NCBI RefSeq assembly: GCF_000425625.1
Contig: NZ_AUDU01000045.1
Location: 17,261 to 81,260, forward strand
Length of the DNA stretch: 64,000 bases
Direction of reading: 5' to 3'
DNA from: Stutzerimonas azotifigens DSM 17556
Lineage (GTDB): Bacteria; Pseudomonadota; Gammaproteobacteria; Pseudomonadales; Pseudomonadaceae
The notes beneath the pieces were generated by a model. The model was not told where the DNA came from. It saw nothing but the letters and a program-made list of their open reading frames with translations, and did no database searches. This document shows, one piece after another, positions 1 to 11,252 of this stretch (its first letter is position 1; every line of letters begins with the position of its first letter). A program made the position numbers and the translations under genes.

Positions 1-75
1 GGCTTCAGGCTTCAGGCTTCAGGCTTCAGGCTTCAGGCTTCAGGCTTCAGGCTTCAGGCTTCAGGCTTCAGGCTT
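1..75. repeat. 7-bp tandem repeat array (unit GGCTTCA)
   Basis: Ten perfect head-to-tail copies of the heptamer GGCTTCA plus five bases of an eleventh. The array begins at the first base of the window, so it may continue upstream. It runs directly into the inverted repeat that follows. A different heptamer array lies at 184-232. No coding function is evident. Confidence 0.95.
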
Positions 76-132
76 GTAGGGTGGGCTTCAGCCCACCAGA
101 CAACGGCAAAGGTGGGCTGAAGCCCACCCTAC
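76..132. repeat. Inverted repeat of the dispersed GTAGGGTGGG...CCCACCCTAC family
   Basis: A 22-base arm at 76-97 is followed, after a 13-base spacer, by its exact reverse complement at 111-132. The arms begin GTAGGGTGGGCTTC and are themselves partly palindromic. Almost the same pair recurs at 29606-29674, and a broken version lies near 242-281. Lying downstream of the transglycosylase gene, it could end transcription as an RNA hairpin, but it has no U-tract on either side. Confidence 0.9.
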
Positions 133-183
133 GATGCACCTCGCACCGAAAGACTTGACGACCGCTTCGGTGCCCCGGATTCT

Positions 184-232
184 CTCCAGCCTCCAGCCTC
201 CAGCCTCCAGCCTCCAGCCTCCAGCCTCCAGC
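184..232. repeat. 7-bp tandem repeat array (unit CTCCAGC)
   Basis: Seven perfect consecutive copies of the heptamer CTCCAGC. They lie between the inverted repeat and the 3' end of the lytic transglycosylase gene. The period equals that of the GGCTTCA array at the window start, which suggests similar slippage-driven growth. Copy number probably varies between strains. Confidence 0.95.
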
Positions 233-274
233 TACGGCAAAGGTGGGCTGAAGCGGAGCGCCGCCCGGCCCACC

Positions 275-1570
275 CTACGGCTCCGCCCGCAGCCGGCCGA
301 GCAGTTCCTGCGTCGGATGGCCGTCCGCCGGCCAGCCGAGCCCCTGCTGGTAGCCGCGAATCGCCTTGCGCGTGTTGGCGCCGATGATGCCGTCCGGCGC
401 GCCCGGGTCGAAGCCCTGGCGGACCAGGCGCTCCTGCAGTTCCAGGCGTTCGGAGCGGCTCAGCGGCTGTTCGCCACGCGGCCAGCTGGCCTGCACCTGG
501 CCGCCGCCGTCGAAGCGCTCGGAGAGCAGGCCGATGGCCAGGGCGTAGGCCGAGGAGTTGTTGTAGCGCAGGATGGTGCGGAAGTTGTCCAGCACCAGGA
601 ACGCCGGGCCGCGATAGCCGGCCGGCAGCAACAGGCTGGCGACGGCCTGCTCGTCGCCGGCGGGAATGCCCGCCAGGCCCAGCCGGCGCCATTCGCCGAT
701 CGGCTTGCGCACCTCGGCGTCGGCCAGCGAATAGTCGAAGTCTTCCGGCAGCATCACCTCGAAGCCCCAGGGACGGCCAAGCTTCCAGCCGGACTGCTGG
801 AGGTAGTGCGCGGCGGAGGCCAGGGCGTCGGCCGGGGTGTCCCAGATGTCGCGGCGGCCGTCGCCGTCGAAGTCCACGCCGTGGCTGTTGTAGGTGGTCG
901 GGATGAACTGGGTCTGGCCCATCGCGCCGGCCCAGGAACCGCGCATACGCTCGGGCTGCACGTCGCCGTGCTGGAGGATGTCCAGGGCGGCGAGCAGTTG
1001 GGCGCGGGCGAACTCGGGGCGCCGCCCCTCGTGGGCGAGGGTGGCCAGCGAGCGGATCACCGACTTGTCGCCGATGATCTGGCCGAAGCTGCTTTCCAGG
1101 CCCCAGATGGCGACCAGCGCCCCGCGATCCACGCCGTAGCGGGCTTCCAGCTGGTCGAACAGCTCGGTGTTCTGGCGCAGCAGCCGCTGGCCGTTGCGCA
1201 CCCGGTCGGCGGAGAGCGCGCTTTCCAGGTATTGCCACACCGGACGGGTGAACTCGGGCTGGCTGCGGTCGGCCGTCACCACCGAGGGGTCGGGGGTCAC
1301 GCCGGCGAAGGCACGGTCGAAGACATCGGGGCGGATGCCGCTCTGCAGCGCCTGCACGCGGAAGTCCGCGAGCCATTCGTCGAAACTCATCGGCGGTTCG
1401 CTTTCCGCTTCCTCGACCTGCGTCAGCTCCTGCGAAGCCAGCGCCAGCGACGGCACCTTGGCCGGCAGCGCGTTGGCCAGCGGCTCGGCCGCACAGGCGA
1501 CGACCAGGCTGAAGGCCAGGCCGGCGATCAGCGAGCGCAGCAGGAGGACGGGAAGGAAGGTGGACAGCAT
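275..1570 (-). CDS. Lytic murein transglycosylase (MltB/SltB family) with peptidoglycan-binding domain
   Basis: Cleaves the MurNAc-GlcNAc bond of peptidoglycan in the periplasm, leaving 1,6-anhydroMurNAc. From the chosen start (431 aa) there is a hydrophobic export signal ending in VVACA, a plausible lipobox, so it may be an outer-membrane lipoprotein. The MltB catalytic domain follows. The likely catalytic glutamate is E159 in IWGLESSFG, followed by the family motif GAMGQTQFIPTTY. Roughly residues 370-431 form a PG_binding_1 domain. An in-frame ATG at 1609 would add 13 residues. I prefer 1570 because it puts the hydrophobic segment near the N-terminus, but neither start has a strong ribosome site. 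The order with arfA, holA, lptE and leuS matches the locus of the P. aeruginosa transglycosylase known as SltB3, so that orthology is likely but inferred. Confidence 0.93.
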   Translation of the reverse strand: MLSTFLPVLLLRSLIAGLAFSLVVACAAEPLANALPAKVPSLALASQELTQVEEAESEPPMSFDEWLADFRVQALQSGIRPDVFDRAFAGVTPDPSVVTADRSQPEFTRPVWQYLESALSADRVRNGQRLLRQNTELFDQLEARYGVDRGALVAIWGLESSFGQIIGDKSVIRSLATLAHEGRRPEFARAQLLAALDILQHGDVQPERMRGSWAGAMGQTQFIPTTYNSHGVDFDGDGRRDIWDTPADALASAAHYLQQSGWKLGRPWGFEVMLPEDFDYSLADAEVRKPIGEWRRLGLAGIPAGDEQAVASLLLPAGYRGPAFLVLDNFRTILRYNNSSAYALAIGLLSERFDGGGQVQASWPRGEQPLSRSERLELQERLVRQGFDPGAPDGIIGANTRKAIRGYQQGLGWPADGHPTQELLGRLRAEP

Positions 1571-1634
1571 GTAGCGAAGCTCGACTGGTTCACATCGGCT
1601 CACGACCATATCACGCTTTGGCGGGATTGGCTTT

Positions 1635-1793
1635 TCAGGCCGCCAGATGGACCGAAGCCTCCAGGTCGGTGAACCGGGAGGCTTCGCGGCGGTAGCTGCC
1701 TTTGCCCTTGCGGGGCGTTTCCTGGCGGCTGCGGAACAGCGGTTGCGCGACCAGGGATTTGGCCTTGTTAGGCCGCTTTCGACTCTTGCTCAT
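1635..1793 (-). CDS. arfA: Alternative ribosome-rescue factor ArfA
   Basis: A 52-residue protein starting MSKSRKRPNKAKSL. ArfA recognises ribosomes stalled on mRNAs without a stop codon and recruits release factor RF2, as backup to tmRNA. The diagnostic segment PLFRSRQETPRKGKGSYRR (residues 18-36) matches the conserved PLFRxR...KGKGSY core of ArfA. The GAGGG ribosome site lies about six bases before the ATG. The gene holds a strong hairpin in codons 36-47 (separate entry). This is the known way arfA is silenced while tmRNA works: cleavage or termination in the hairpin leaves a nonstop message whose product is normally tagged and degraded. It lies between the transglycosylase gene and holA, all on the minus strand. 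Confidence 0.92.
   Translation of the reverse strand: MSKSRKRPNKAKSLVAQPLFRSRQETPRKGKGSYRREASRFTDLEASVHLAA
1653..1686 (-). promoter_or_regulatory. Hairpin inside the arfA coding region
   Basis: A perfect 10-bp stem (arms 1653-1662 and 1677-1686), with a second small CGGT/ACCG stem in the 14-base loop, covers codons 36-47 of the 52-codon arfA gene. In E. coli and relatives, RNase III cleavage or termination at a hairpin in this position makes truncated arfA mRNA and so couples ArfA synthesis to tmRNA failure. The hairpin starts just after the KGKGSY motif, so a truncated product would keep the functional part. Confidence 0.8.
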
Positions 1794-1908
1794 GCGTTTC
1801 CCTCTGGCTTGCCCAAGGAGCGGGCGAGGGCATCATAGGCATTGTGCAAAAAATGTCCAGATGTGGAAGCACAAGCTTGAAACAGCTCTTCGGGACGATG
1901 CTCTTGGG

Positions 1909-1985
1909 CTTCAAGCCTTCAAGCCTTCAAGCCTTGGCAGTCCTGCGGCCTGCGATCGCCCCGAGGGCGGGCCTCCCACAAAAGC
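1909..1985. repeat. 8-bp tandem repeat followed by a REP-type element
   Basis: Three perfect copies of CTTCAAGC occupy 1909-1932. They are followed at about 1951-1985 by a REP-like sequence whose core is CGAGGGCGGGCCTCCCACA. The same core recurs at 29866-29887, 39055-39133, 39261-39339 and 56813-56945, always between genes. Here it lies between holA and arfA. Confidence 0.8.
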
Positions 1986-2009
1986 AGCCTGTGCACCGAG
2001 CCCTGCCTG

Positions 2010-3038
2010 CTAGACCCCAATCCGCTGCCCGCAGAGCTGCAGGCACAGGCTGGCCAGGCTGCGCCAGGGGTCGCCGGCGGCCTGGCCCTTGATCTGTGCG
2101 TCGATCTGCTGGGCGTCGAGCAGCAACTGGTTCCAGCGCGCCGCGCCGTGGCGCTGCAGCGCCTTGGAGAGCAGCGGCCGGCGCTTGTCCCAGACCGGCG
2201 GGCGGGCCTGGCTGAAGGCGCGCTCCAGCGGTATGCCCTGGGCGTACTGGTACGCCAGGTTGGCCAGCAGGCGCAGTTCGCGGGCCAGCGCCCAGAGGAT
2301 CACCGGCGTCTCCACGCCTTCGCCGCGCAGGCCCTCGAGCATGCGCAGGGCATGCGCGGCCTCGCCGTTCAGCGTGGCGTCGATCAGGCCGAAGACGTCG
2401 AAGCGGGCGCTGTCGGCGACCGCGGCCTGGACGGTCTCGGCAGTGATCTGGCCGGCCTCGGCCAGCAGCTTGAGCTTCTCGATTTCCTGCGCGGCGGCCA
2501 GCAGGTTGCCTTCCACCCGCGCGGCGATCAGCTCGATCGCCTCCTGGTCGGCGGCCAGTCCGGCCTGGCTCAGGCGCTGGCGAATCCACTGCGGCAGCTG
2601 CGCCGCCTCGATCGGCCAGATCTGCACGAACTGCACCTGCGGCCCGTCGATCAGCGCCTTGGCCCACTTGGTCTTCTGGGTGCTGCCGTCGAGCTTGGGC
2701 AGGCTGACCAGCAGCACCGTGTCCTCGGCGGGGCGGGCCAGGTATTCGAGCAGGGCGGCCGCGCCCTTGTCGCCGGGCTTGCCGTTGGGGATGCGCAGGT
2801 CCAGCACGCGCCGTTCGGCGAACAGCGAGAGGCTGGCGCCGGCCTCGATCAGCAGGTTCCAGTCGAAGGCGTTGTCGGCATTGAATACCTGCCGTTCGCC
2901 ATAGCCCTGTACGCGAGCCGCCTCACGGATCACGTCGGCGGCTTCCTGGCAGAGCAGCGGCTCGTCGCCCGAGACCACGTAGACCGGCGCCAGAGCTCCC
3001 TGCAGGTGCTTGCCGAGCTGGGCGGGCGAGAGCTTCAT
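2010..3038 (-). CDS. holA: DNA polymerase III subunit delta
   Basis: Delta subunit of the clamp-loader complex, which opens the beta sliding clamp during chromosome replication. The 342 residues match the usual length (E. coli 343). The N-terminus MKLSPAQLGKHLQG and the segment PVYVVSGDEPLLCQEAAD are typical of HolA, with the AAA+-like domains and C-terminal collar domain following. It is separated from the lptE stop by 21 bases and is probably co-transcribed with leuS and lptE, the standard gammaproteobacterial arrangement. Confidence 0.97.
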   Translation of the reverse strand: MKLSPAQLGKHLQGALAPVYVVSGDEPLLCQEAADVIREAARVQGYGERQVFNADNAFDWNLLIEAGASLSLFAERRVLDLRIPNGKPGDKGAAALLEYLARPAEDTVLLVSLPKLDGSTQKTKWAKALIDGPQVQFVQIWPIEAAQLPQWIRQRLSQAGLAADQEAIELIAARVEGNLLAAAQEIEKLKLLAEAGQITAETVQAAVADSARFDVFGLIDATLNGEAAHALRMLEGLRGEGVETPVILWALARELRLLANLAYQYAQGIPLERAFSQARPPVWDKRRPLLSKALQRHGAARWNQLLLDAQQIDAQIKGQAAGDPWRSLASLCLQLCGQRIGV

Positions 3039-3059
3039 GGGTGCGCGCAGCGGCCCCGG

Positions 3060-3662
3060 TCAATTGCCGAACGGGATCTGCAGGGGCGACGACTGCGGCG
3101 TCGCGTCCTGGGCGCGGCGGGCGGCCTCCATGGCCTCGGCTTCGGCGCGGGCGCGCGCCTCGGCATCGGCCTGGAGCTTGTCCAGCTGCGCGGGTGTGAC
3201 GTACTGCAGGCGCAGCATCAGCTGCTGCACCACCTCGCGGCGCATTTCCTCGCGCAGCTGCTCGGCCTCCTGGCTGGAGCCGATCACGTTGTTCTGGTCC
3301 TGTACGTAGACCTTGCGCACTTCCACCCGGTCGGTGATCAGCGGCTCGCCCTGTGGGCCCTGGATCTGGTAGTCGACCGTGGTGATCAGCTCCTGCTCCG
3401 CGCTGCGCGCGGCGGCAGTGTAGCTGGCGGTCCGGCGCTGTTCGTTCTCGCCGGCCAGGTAGAGGCTGTAGCGGCCACCCGGCTGGACGCCGTTGCTCTC
3501 CAGCGCCTCGCGCACCGCGCGAGTGGTCTCGCCGTAGCTGTTGCGCGCATCGACCGACAGCCGCTCGAGGGCGAAGTCGGACGTGCCGGTGCCGCGCAGC
3601 TGGAAGCCGCATCCCCCGATCAGCGCCGCCAGGGCCAGTACCGCCAGATTCCGTTTGCTCAT
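3060..3662 (-). CDS. lptE: LPS-assembly lipoprotein LptE
   Basis: Outer-membrane lipoprotein that plugs the LptD barrel and takes part in the last step of lipopolysaccharide transport to the cell surface. The 200-residue protein starts MSKRNLAVLALAALIGGCGF, a lipoprotein signal with the acylated cysteine at residue 19. The mature part has the LptE (RlpB) fold signature, and the C-terminal third is charged and helical. It lies 36 bases after leuS and 21 before holA, the usual leuS-lptE-holA order. Confidence 0.95.
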   Translation of the reverse strand: MSKRNLAVLALAALIGGCGFQLRGTGTSDFALERLSVDARNSYGETTRAVREALESNGVQPGGRYSLYLAGENEQRRTASYTAAARSAEQELITTVDYQIQGPQGEPLITDRVEVRKVYVQDQNNVIGSSQEAEQLREEMRREVVQQLMLRLQYVTPAQLDKLQADAEARARAEAEAMEAARRAQDATPQSSPLQIPFGN

Positions 3663-3698
3663 CTTGTTGTCCTCACGCCAGCGCCGCGCCGGCCCGAA

Positions 3699-6518
<2,820 letters not shown>

Positions 6519-6559
6519 CTACGCTTGCCGTGGGGGAGAACATTGCAGCGAGGTGTCAG

Positions 6560-7000
6560 ATGGGACGGGTACGACAGGCCGGCGACGAGGGCCTCTACGG
6601 GCGGGTGTTGCAGCGCCTGAGCCACGCCCTGGCGGAGGCGGAGCACCGGGCGGGGGCCGCCGACGCCGAACGGGAGCTGGAAGTGCAGGGGCTGTCCGCG
6701 GCCGAACTGGCCTTCATCCAAGCCTACCTCAGCGGCGACGCGCGCTGGCTGTCCGGCTGGCACGCGGCGGCCGAGGAACAGGCGTTGATCGAGCGTCAGA
6801 CCAGCCGTCCGTCCCTTCGCGCGCTGCGAGCGCGTACCGGCTGGCGCGGCCGCAATACCGCCAACCTGCAGCGCAACCTGGCCTGCGCGCTGTGCGGCGC
6901 CGAGGTGCGCTGGCCCGACGGGCCGGGCCCGGTGACCTGCGGCAGCTGCGGCTCGCACCTGCTGCGCGGCCGCCAGCAACTGGGCTCGCGCCGGCACTGA
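6560..7000 (+). CDS. Zinc-ribbon-containing protein (DUF1451/YbeL family)
   Basis: A 146-residue soluble protein divergent from leuS. The N-terminal two thirds are helical and charged. The C-terminus is a zinc ribbon with two CxxC knuckles, CALC and CGSC, spaced as in YbeL-type proteins, which commonly lie beside leuS. Function is unknown. The start at 6560 is preceded by a GCGAGG ribosome site. The frame is open further upstream, but that region overlaps the leuS promoter and has no family similarity. Confidence 0.8.
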   Translation: MGRVRQAGDEGLYGRVLQRLSHALAEAEHRAGAADAERELEVQGLSAAELAFIQAYLSGDARWLSGWHAAAEEQALIERQTSRPSLRALRARTGWRGRNTANLQRNLACALCGAEVRWPDGPGPVTCGSCGSHLLRGRQQLGSRRH

Positions 7001-7074
7001 AGGCACGCCAGAGAGCCGACAAACGCCCGGGCAGGCGCTAGAGTGCCTGGACGTTCGTCCAGAAAGCCTCGTCG

Positions 7075-7836
7075 ATGCCGATCCGCTACATCCTCAAACA
7101 ACTGATCCTGCCGCCGGGCGGCCTGTTGCTGCTGCTCCTGCTGGGCTGGTGGCTGCGGCGCCGGGCGCCGCGTTTCGCCGCGCTGTGCTTCGTGCTCGGT
7201 TTCGGCGGCCTGTGGCTGATGAGCCTGCCGGCCGTCGTCGAATGGGGCGCGCGGCTGGTGGAGACCGAACCGGCGCTGCCGGAGAGCCAGTGGCCATCGC
7301 TCGGCCAGCGCGCCGGGGCGATCGTCGTCCTCGGCGCCGGACGCGAACAGGACGATCCGGCCTGGGGCGGCGACCAGCCCAGCGCTCTGGCGCTGGAGCG
7401 TCTGCGTTACGCGGCGCGCATCGCGCGGGCCTCGCAACTGCCGGTGCTGCTCAGCGGCGGGCTGCATTTCGGCCAGCCGCCAAGCGAGGCGAGCCTCGGC
7501 GGCGACGTGATGGCGCGCGATTTCGGCGTCCCGGTGCGCTGGCTCGAGGAAGAAAGCCGCACCACCTGGGAGAACGCCGTCTACAGCGCCCGGCTGCTGC
7601 GCGAGGCGGGCATCGAGCGGGTCGTGCTGGTGACCTCGGCGGCGCACATGCCGCGCTCGCGCTGGTGCTTCGAGCAGCAGGGGCTGGAGGTGATAGCCGC
7701 CCCTTCCGGGTTCATGAGCGGCGACACCACGCGTCCGCTCGGCGGCTGGCTGCCGGAAGCCAAGGCCTACTGGCAGAACGGCCTGCTGCTCAACGAGGTG
7801 GCGGGGCTGCTGCTCTATCCGCTGGTCTATCGCTGA
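7075..7836 (+). CDS. YdcF/ElyC family membrane protein (DUF218)
   Basis: A 253-residue protein with two N-terminal membrane segments (about residues 10-27 and 33-55) and a DUF218 domain. The domain signatures are AIVVLGAG near residue 83, LLSGG, and the central ENAVYSARLLRE and LVTSAAHMPRS motifs. Members of this family (ElyC, SanA) affect envelope integrity and possibly lipid-carrier metabolism; the biochemical activity is not established. It ends seven bases from the 3' end of the convergent carboxylase gene. Confidence 0.85.
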   Translation: MPIRYILKQLILPPGGLLLLLLLGWWLRRRAPRFAALCFVLGFGGLWLMSLPAVVEWGARLVETEPALPESQWPSLGQRAGAIVVLGAGREQDDPAWGGDQPSALALERLRYAARIARASQLPVLLSGGLHFGQPPSEASLGGDVMARDFGVPVRWLEEESRTTWENAVYSARLLREAGIERVVLVTSAAHMPRSRWCFEQQGLEVIAAPSGFMSGDTTRPLGGWLPEAKAYWQNGLLLNEVAGLLLYPLVYR

Positions 7837-7842
7837 GCGTCG

Positions 7843-10800
7843 TCACCAGGTGTCGATCATCGGCCGCTTGCGACCGGCGCGTCCGACCGGCCTCGGCGTG
7901 CTGGCCAGGCCGCGCAGAAGCCAGCGGCGGGTGTCGGCCGGGTCGATGACATCGTCGATCTCGAGGAAGCTGGCCATGTTCAGCCCCTTGCCATGCCGGT
8001 AGGCACGGTCGACCAGCGTCCTGAACAGCTCTTCGCGCTGCTGCGGGTCCTCGATCGCCGCCAGCTCCTTGGCAAAGCCCAGCCGCACGGCGCCTTCCAG
8101 GCCCATGGCGCCGAACTCGCCGCTCGGCCAGGCGACGGTGAAGAACGCCGAGTGGAAGCCGCCGGCGGCCATCGCCTGTGCGCCCAGGCCGTAGCCCTTG
8201 CGCAGCACCACGGTGAAGAAGGGCACCGACAGGCTGGCGGCGGTGACGAACATCCGTGACACGTGGCGCACGCTGGCCTGCCGCTCGGCGTCCGGGCCGA
8301 CCATGAAGCCGGGCGTGTCGCACAGCGAGATCATCGGCAGGTCGAAGGCGTCGCACAGCTGCATGAAGCGCGCGGCCTTGTCCCCGGCCGCCGCGTCGAT
8401 GGCGCCGCCCAGGTGTTGCGGGTCGTTGGCGATCAGCCCGAACGGCTTGCCCTCGAGGCGCACCAGGGCGGTGATCAGACCCGGCGCGAAGGCGCGGCGC
8501 AGCTCCAGCACCGAGCCCTGGTCGAACAGGGTGTCGACGACCTGGCGGATGTCGTAGACGCGCAGGCGGTTCTCCGGAATCAGGTGGCGCAGCAGACGCT
8601 GGTCGGCGCAGGTCCAGTCGTCGAGTTCGCCCTGGAAGTAGCCGAGGTAGCGCCTGGCCGTCTCGATCGCCTGCGCCTCGTCGTCCACCAGCAGGTCGAT
8701 GACGCCGTTGGGCGCCTGCACGCTCGCCGGGCCGACCTCTTCCGGCGCGAAGCGGCCGAGCCCGCCGCCCTCGATCATCGCCGGGCCGGCCATGCCCAGG
8801 CTGGTGTTGGCGGTGGCGATGATCACGTCGCAGCAACCCAGCAGCGCGGCGTTGCCGGCGAAACAGCGGCCGGCGACCACGCCCACCAGCGGCACCAGGC
8901 CGGACAACCTCGCCATGCCGATAAAGGTCCGGTTGTCGAGCCCGGCGACGCCGAGAAAGTCTGTGTCGTTCGGCCGCCCGCCGCCGCCTTCGGCCAGCAG
9001 CACCAGCGGCACCCGCCACTGCTCGGCCAACTGCAGCATGCGCTCGGTCTTCTTGTGGTTCATCACCCCCTGGGTGCCGGCGAACACCGTGTAGTCGTAG
9101 CCCATCACCATGCAGCGCCCGGCCTGGTCGCCGAAGCGCGCGGCGTTGACCGTGCCGAGGCCGGCGACCAGGCCGTCGGCCGGGCTCAGTTGCAGCAGCT
9201 CCTCGTGGCTACGGCGCTGGCGCTGGGCGGCCAGGGCCAGCGCGCCGTATTCGATGAAGCTGCCGGGATCGAGCAGCTGCGCGAGGTTCTCGCGCACCGT
9301 GCGCATGCCCAGCCTGTGCCGTTTGGCGACGGCCTCGGGGCGGCGTTCGTCGAGGCCGATGGCGTGGCGTTCGAGCACCTCGGCCAGGTCGGCACGAATG
9401 TGTTCGAGGTCGATGGCCTGCTCGGCATCGCCGTCCGTGGCCTCGACCTCGGCCGGCTCGAGGAACAGCAGCGGCGCGCCCTCGGCCAATGCGTCGCCGG
9501 GCCGGGCGCACAGCTCGCGCACCAGGCCGCTGTGCTCGGCGCGCACCTCGAACTCCATCTTCATCGCCTCGAGCACCGCGATCACCTGACCGCAGGCCAC
9601 GGGTTGCCCCGGCTGCACCGCGAACTCGACCAGCACCCCGGCGTTCGGCGCGCCCAGCGCGACGCAGCCGGGTGGCGCCTCGACCGCCCGGGCGCCGGGC
9701 CCGGCCTCGGCGGCGGTTTCCCCGGCATGCAGCTGTGGATGCGCCTGCGGCCGCTCGGCCAGCAGCTCGCCGAGATGCTCCTCGAGATAACCGGTGGTGA
9801 CCCGGTTGGCGACCACCTCTGGCCGGCGCAGCAGGTTCTGCAGCAGCGGGATGCTGTTCGGCACGCCCGCCAGGCGGAATTCGCAGAGCGCCCGATAGGC
9901 CCGGCGCAGCACCGCCGGGTAGTCGCCCTCGGCCTGCACCACGAGCTTGGCGAGCAGCGAATCGTAGCTCGGGCTGACGCGGTAGCCGGCGTAGCCGTAG
10001 CCGTCGACGCGGATGCCCGGGCCGCTGGGCGGCTCATAGGCGCTCAGGATGCCGGTCGCCGGCTGGGCGCGGCCGTCGGCGCCGAGCCGCTCGAGATTGA
10101 TGCGCAGCTGTACGGCGTGGCCCCGTGGTGCCGGGATCTGCGCCTGGGTCAGGCCCAGTTCGGCGAGGCGGGCGCCGGCGGCGATGCGCAACTGCGCCTG
10201 CACCAGGTCGATGCCGGTCACGGCTTCGGTGACCGTGTGCTCGACCTGGATGCGCGGGTTCGCCTCCATGAACACGAAGTCGCCGCGGGCCTCGTCGACG
10301 AGGAATTCGAAGGTGCCCAGCCCACGGTAGTTCACCGCCCCGGCCAGGCGCAGCGCGGCGTCCAGCAGCCGCTGGCGCAGCCCGGGGGCGAGGTTGGGGC
10401 TCGGCGCAATCTCCACCAGCTTCTGGTGGCGCCGCTGCAGCGTGCAGTCGCGCTCCCACAGGTGGCTGACGCCGCCCTGGCCATCGCCGACGACCTGCAC
10501 CTCGATGTGCCGGGCGCGCTCGATCAGTCGCTCGACGTAGAGCGCGCCATCGCCGAAGACGCTGCGCGCTTCGGACTCGCAACGCGCGTAGGCGGCGGCG
10601 ACCTCGGCGGCCGCGGTCACCGCGCGCATGCCGCGCCCGCCACCGCCGGCCAGCGCCTTGATCATCATCGGCCCGTGCTCGGCGAAGAACGCCTGGGCCT
10701 GCTCCAGCGTGGTCGGCCGGTCGGTGCCGGCGGCCAGCGGGATGTCCAGGCGCGCGGCGAGCCGGCGGGCGCGGGTCTTGTCGCCGAACTGCTCCAGCAC

Positions 10801-11124
10801 CTCGGGTTCGGGGCCGACGAACACCAGCCCGGCGGCGTAGCAGCGGCGGGCGAATTCGGCGTTCTCGGCGAGAAAGCCGTAGCCCGGATGCACGGCCTGG
10901 CAGCCCTCGGCGAGGGCGATGCCGATCAGCCGGTCCATGTCCAGGTAGGCCGCCACGCCGCGCCCTTCGAGCGCCACTGCCCGGTCCGCGCGACGCACGT
11001 GCAGCGAGGCCGCGTCGTCCTCGGCGTAGACCGCCACGCTGCACAGCTCCAGCTCGGCGGCGGCACGGGCGATGCGGATGGCGATCTCGCCGCGGTTGGC
11101 GATCAGCAGGGCGTCGAAGGGCAT
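7843..11124 (-). CDS. Single-chain multidomain acyl-CoA carboxylase
   Basis: A 1093-residue fusion of all the functions of a biotin-dependent acyl-CoA carboxylase. Residues 1-450 are biotin carboxylase (ANRGEIA start, glycine loop GGGGRGM at 160-166, MEANPRIQVEHTVTE). About 485-556 is a biotinyl carrier domain with the biotin lysine K522 in EAMKME. About 600-1093 is the carboxyltransferase (oxyanion-hole regions around GVMNHKK and CDTPGFMVGP). The order BC-BCCP-CT on one chain matches the long-chain acyl-CoA carboxylases (LCC) characterised from actinobacteria and alphaproteobacteria, which accept a range of acyl-CoAs. The substrate here cannot be read from sequence. It stands alone on the minus strand, 128 bases upstream of the ispA 3' end, where dxs would usually be found. 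Confidence 0.9.
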   Translation of the reverse strand: MPFDALLIANRGEIAIRIARAAAELELCSVAVYAEDDAASLHVRRADRAVALEGRGVAAYLDMDRLIGIALAEGCQAVHPGYGFLAENAEFARRCYAAGLVFVGPEPEVLEQFGDKTRARRLAARLDIPLAAGTDRPTTLEQAQAFFAEHGPMMIKALAGGGGRGMRAVTAAAEVAAAYARCESEARSVFGDGALYVERLIERARHIEVQVVGDGQGGVSHLWERDCTLQRRHQKLVEIAPSPNLAPGLRQRLLDAALRLAGAVNYRGLGTFEFLVDEARGDFVFMEANPRIQVEHTVTEAVTGIDLVQAQLRIAAGARLAELGLTQAQIPAPRGHAVQLRINLERLGADGRAQPATGILSAYEPPSGPGIRVDGYGYAGYRVSPSYDSLLAKLVVQAEGDYPAVLRRAYRALCEFRLAGVPNSIPLLQNLLRRPEVVANRVTTGYLEEHLGELLAERPQAHPQLHAGETAAEAGPGARAVEAPPGCVALGAPNAGVLVEFAVQPGQPVACGQVIAVLEAMKMEFEVRAEHSGLVRELCARPGDALAEGAPLLFLEPAEVEATDGDAEQAIDLEHIRADLAEVLERHAIGLDERRPEAVAKRHRLGMRTVRENLAQLLDPGSFIEYGALALAAQRQRRSHEELLQLSPADGLVAGLGTVNAARFGDQAGRCMVMGYDYTVFAGTQGVMNHKKTERMLQLAEQWRVPLVLLAEGGGGRPNDTDFLGVAGLDNRTFIGMARLSGLVPLVGVVAGRCFAGNAALLGCCDVIIATANTSLGMAGPAMIEGGGLGRFAPEEVGPASVQAPNGVIDLLVDDEAQAIETARRYLGYFQGELDDWTCADQRLLRHLIPENRLRVYDIRQVVDTLFDQGSVLELRRAFAPGLITALVRLEGKPFGLIANDPQHLGGAIDAAAGDKAARFMQLCDAFDLPMISLCDTPGFMVGPDAERQASVRHVSRMFVTAASLSVPFFTVVLRKGYGLGAQAMAAGGFHSAFFTVAWPSGEFGAMGLEGAVRLGFAKELAAIEDPQQREELFRTLVDRAYRHGKGLNMASFLEIDDVIDPADTRRWLLRGLASTPRPVGRAGRKRPMIDTW

Positions 11125-11252
11125 GGGCGTACCTTTGTCGTTGTCGTTATGGCGACGGCAAGGGTAGGTCCCCGCCGGGGCGGGGGAAATCTTGTTGCCT
11201 GTGGCGAATGGCTGGCTACAGCCTGCGCTGATGACGCCGCCCTGCGCGGGGC

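Noticed and set aside
1-232. Possible short-repeat CRISPR or att site
   Set aside because: Heptamer arrays without spacers; no integrase or tRNA is close by.
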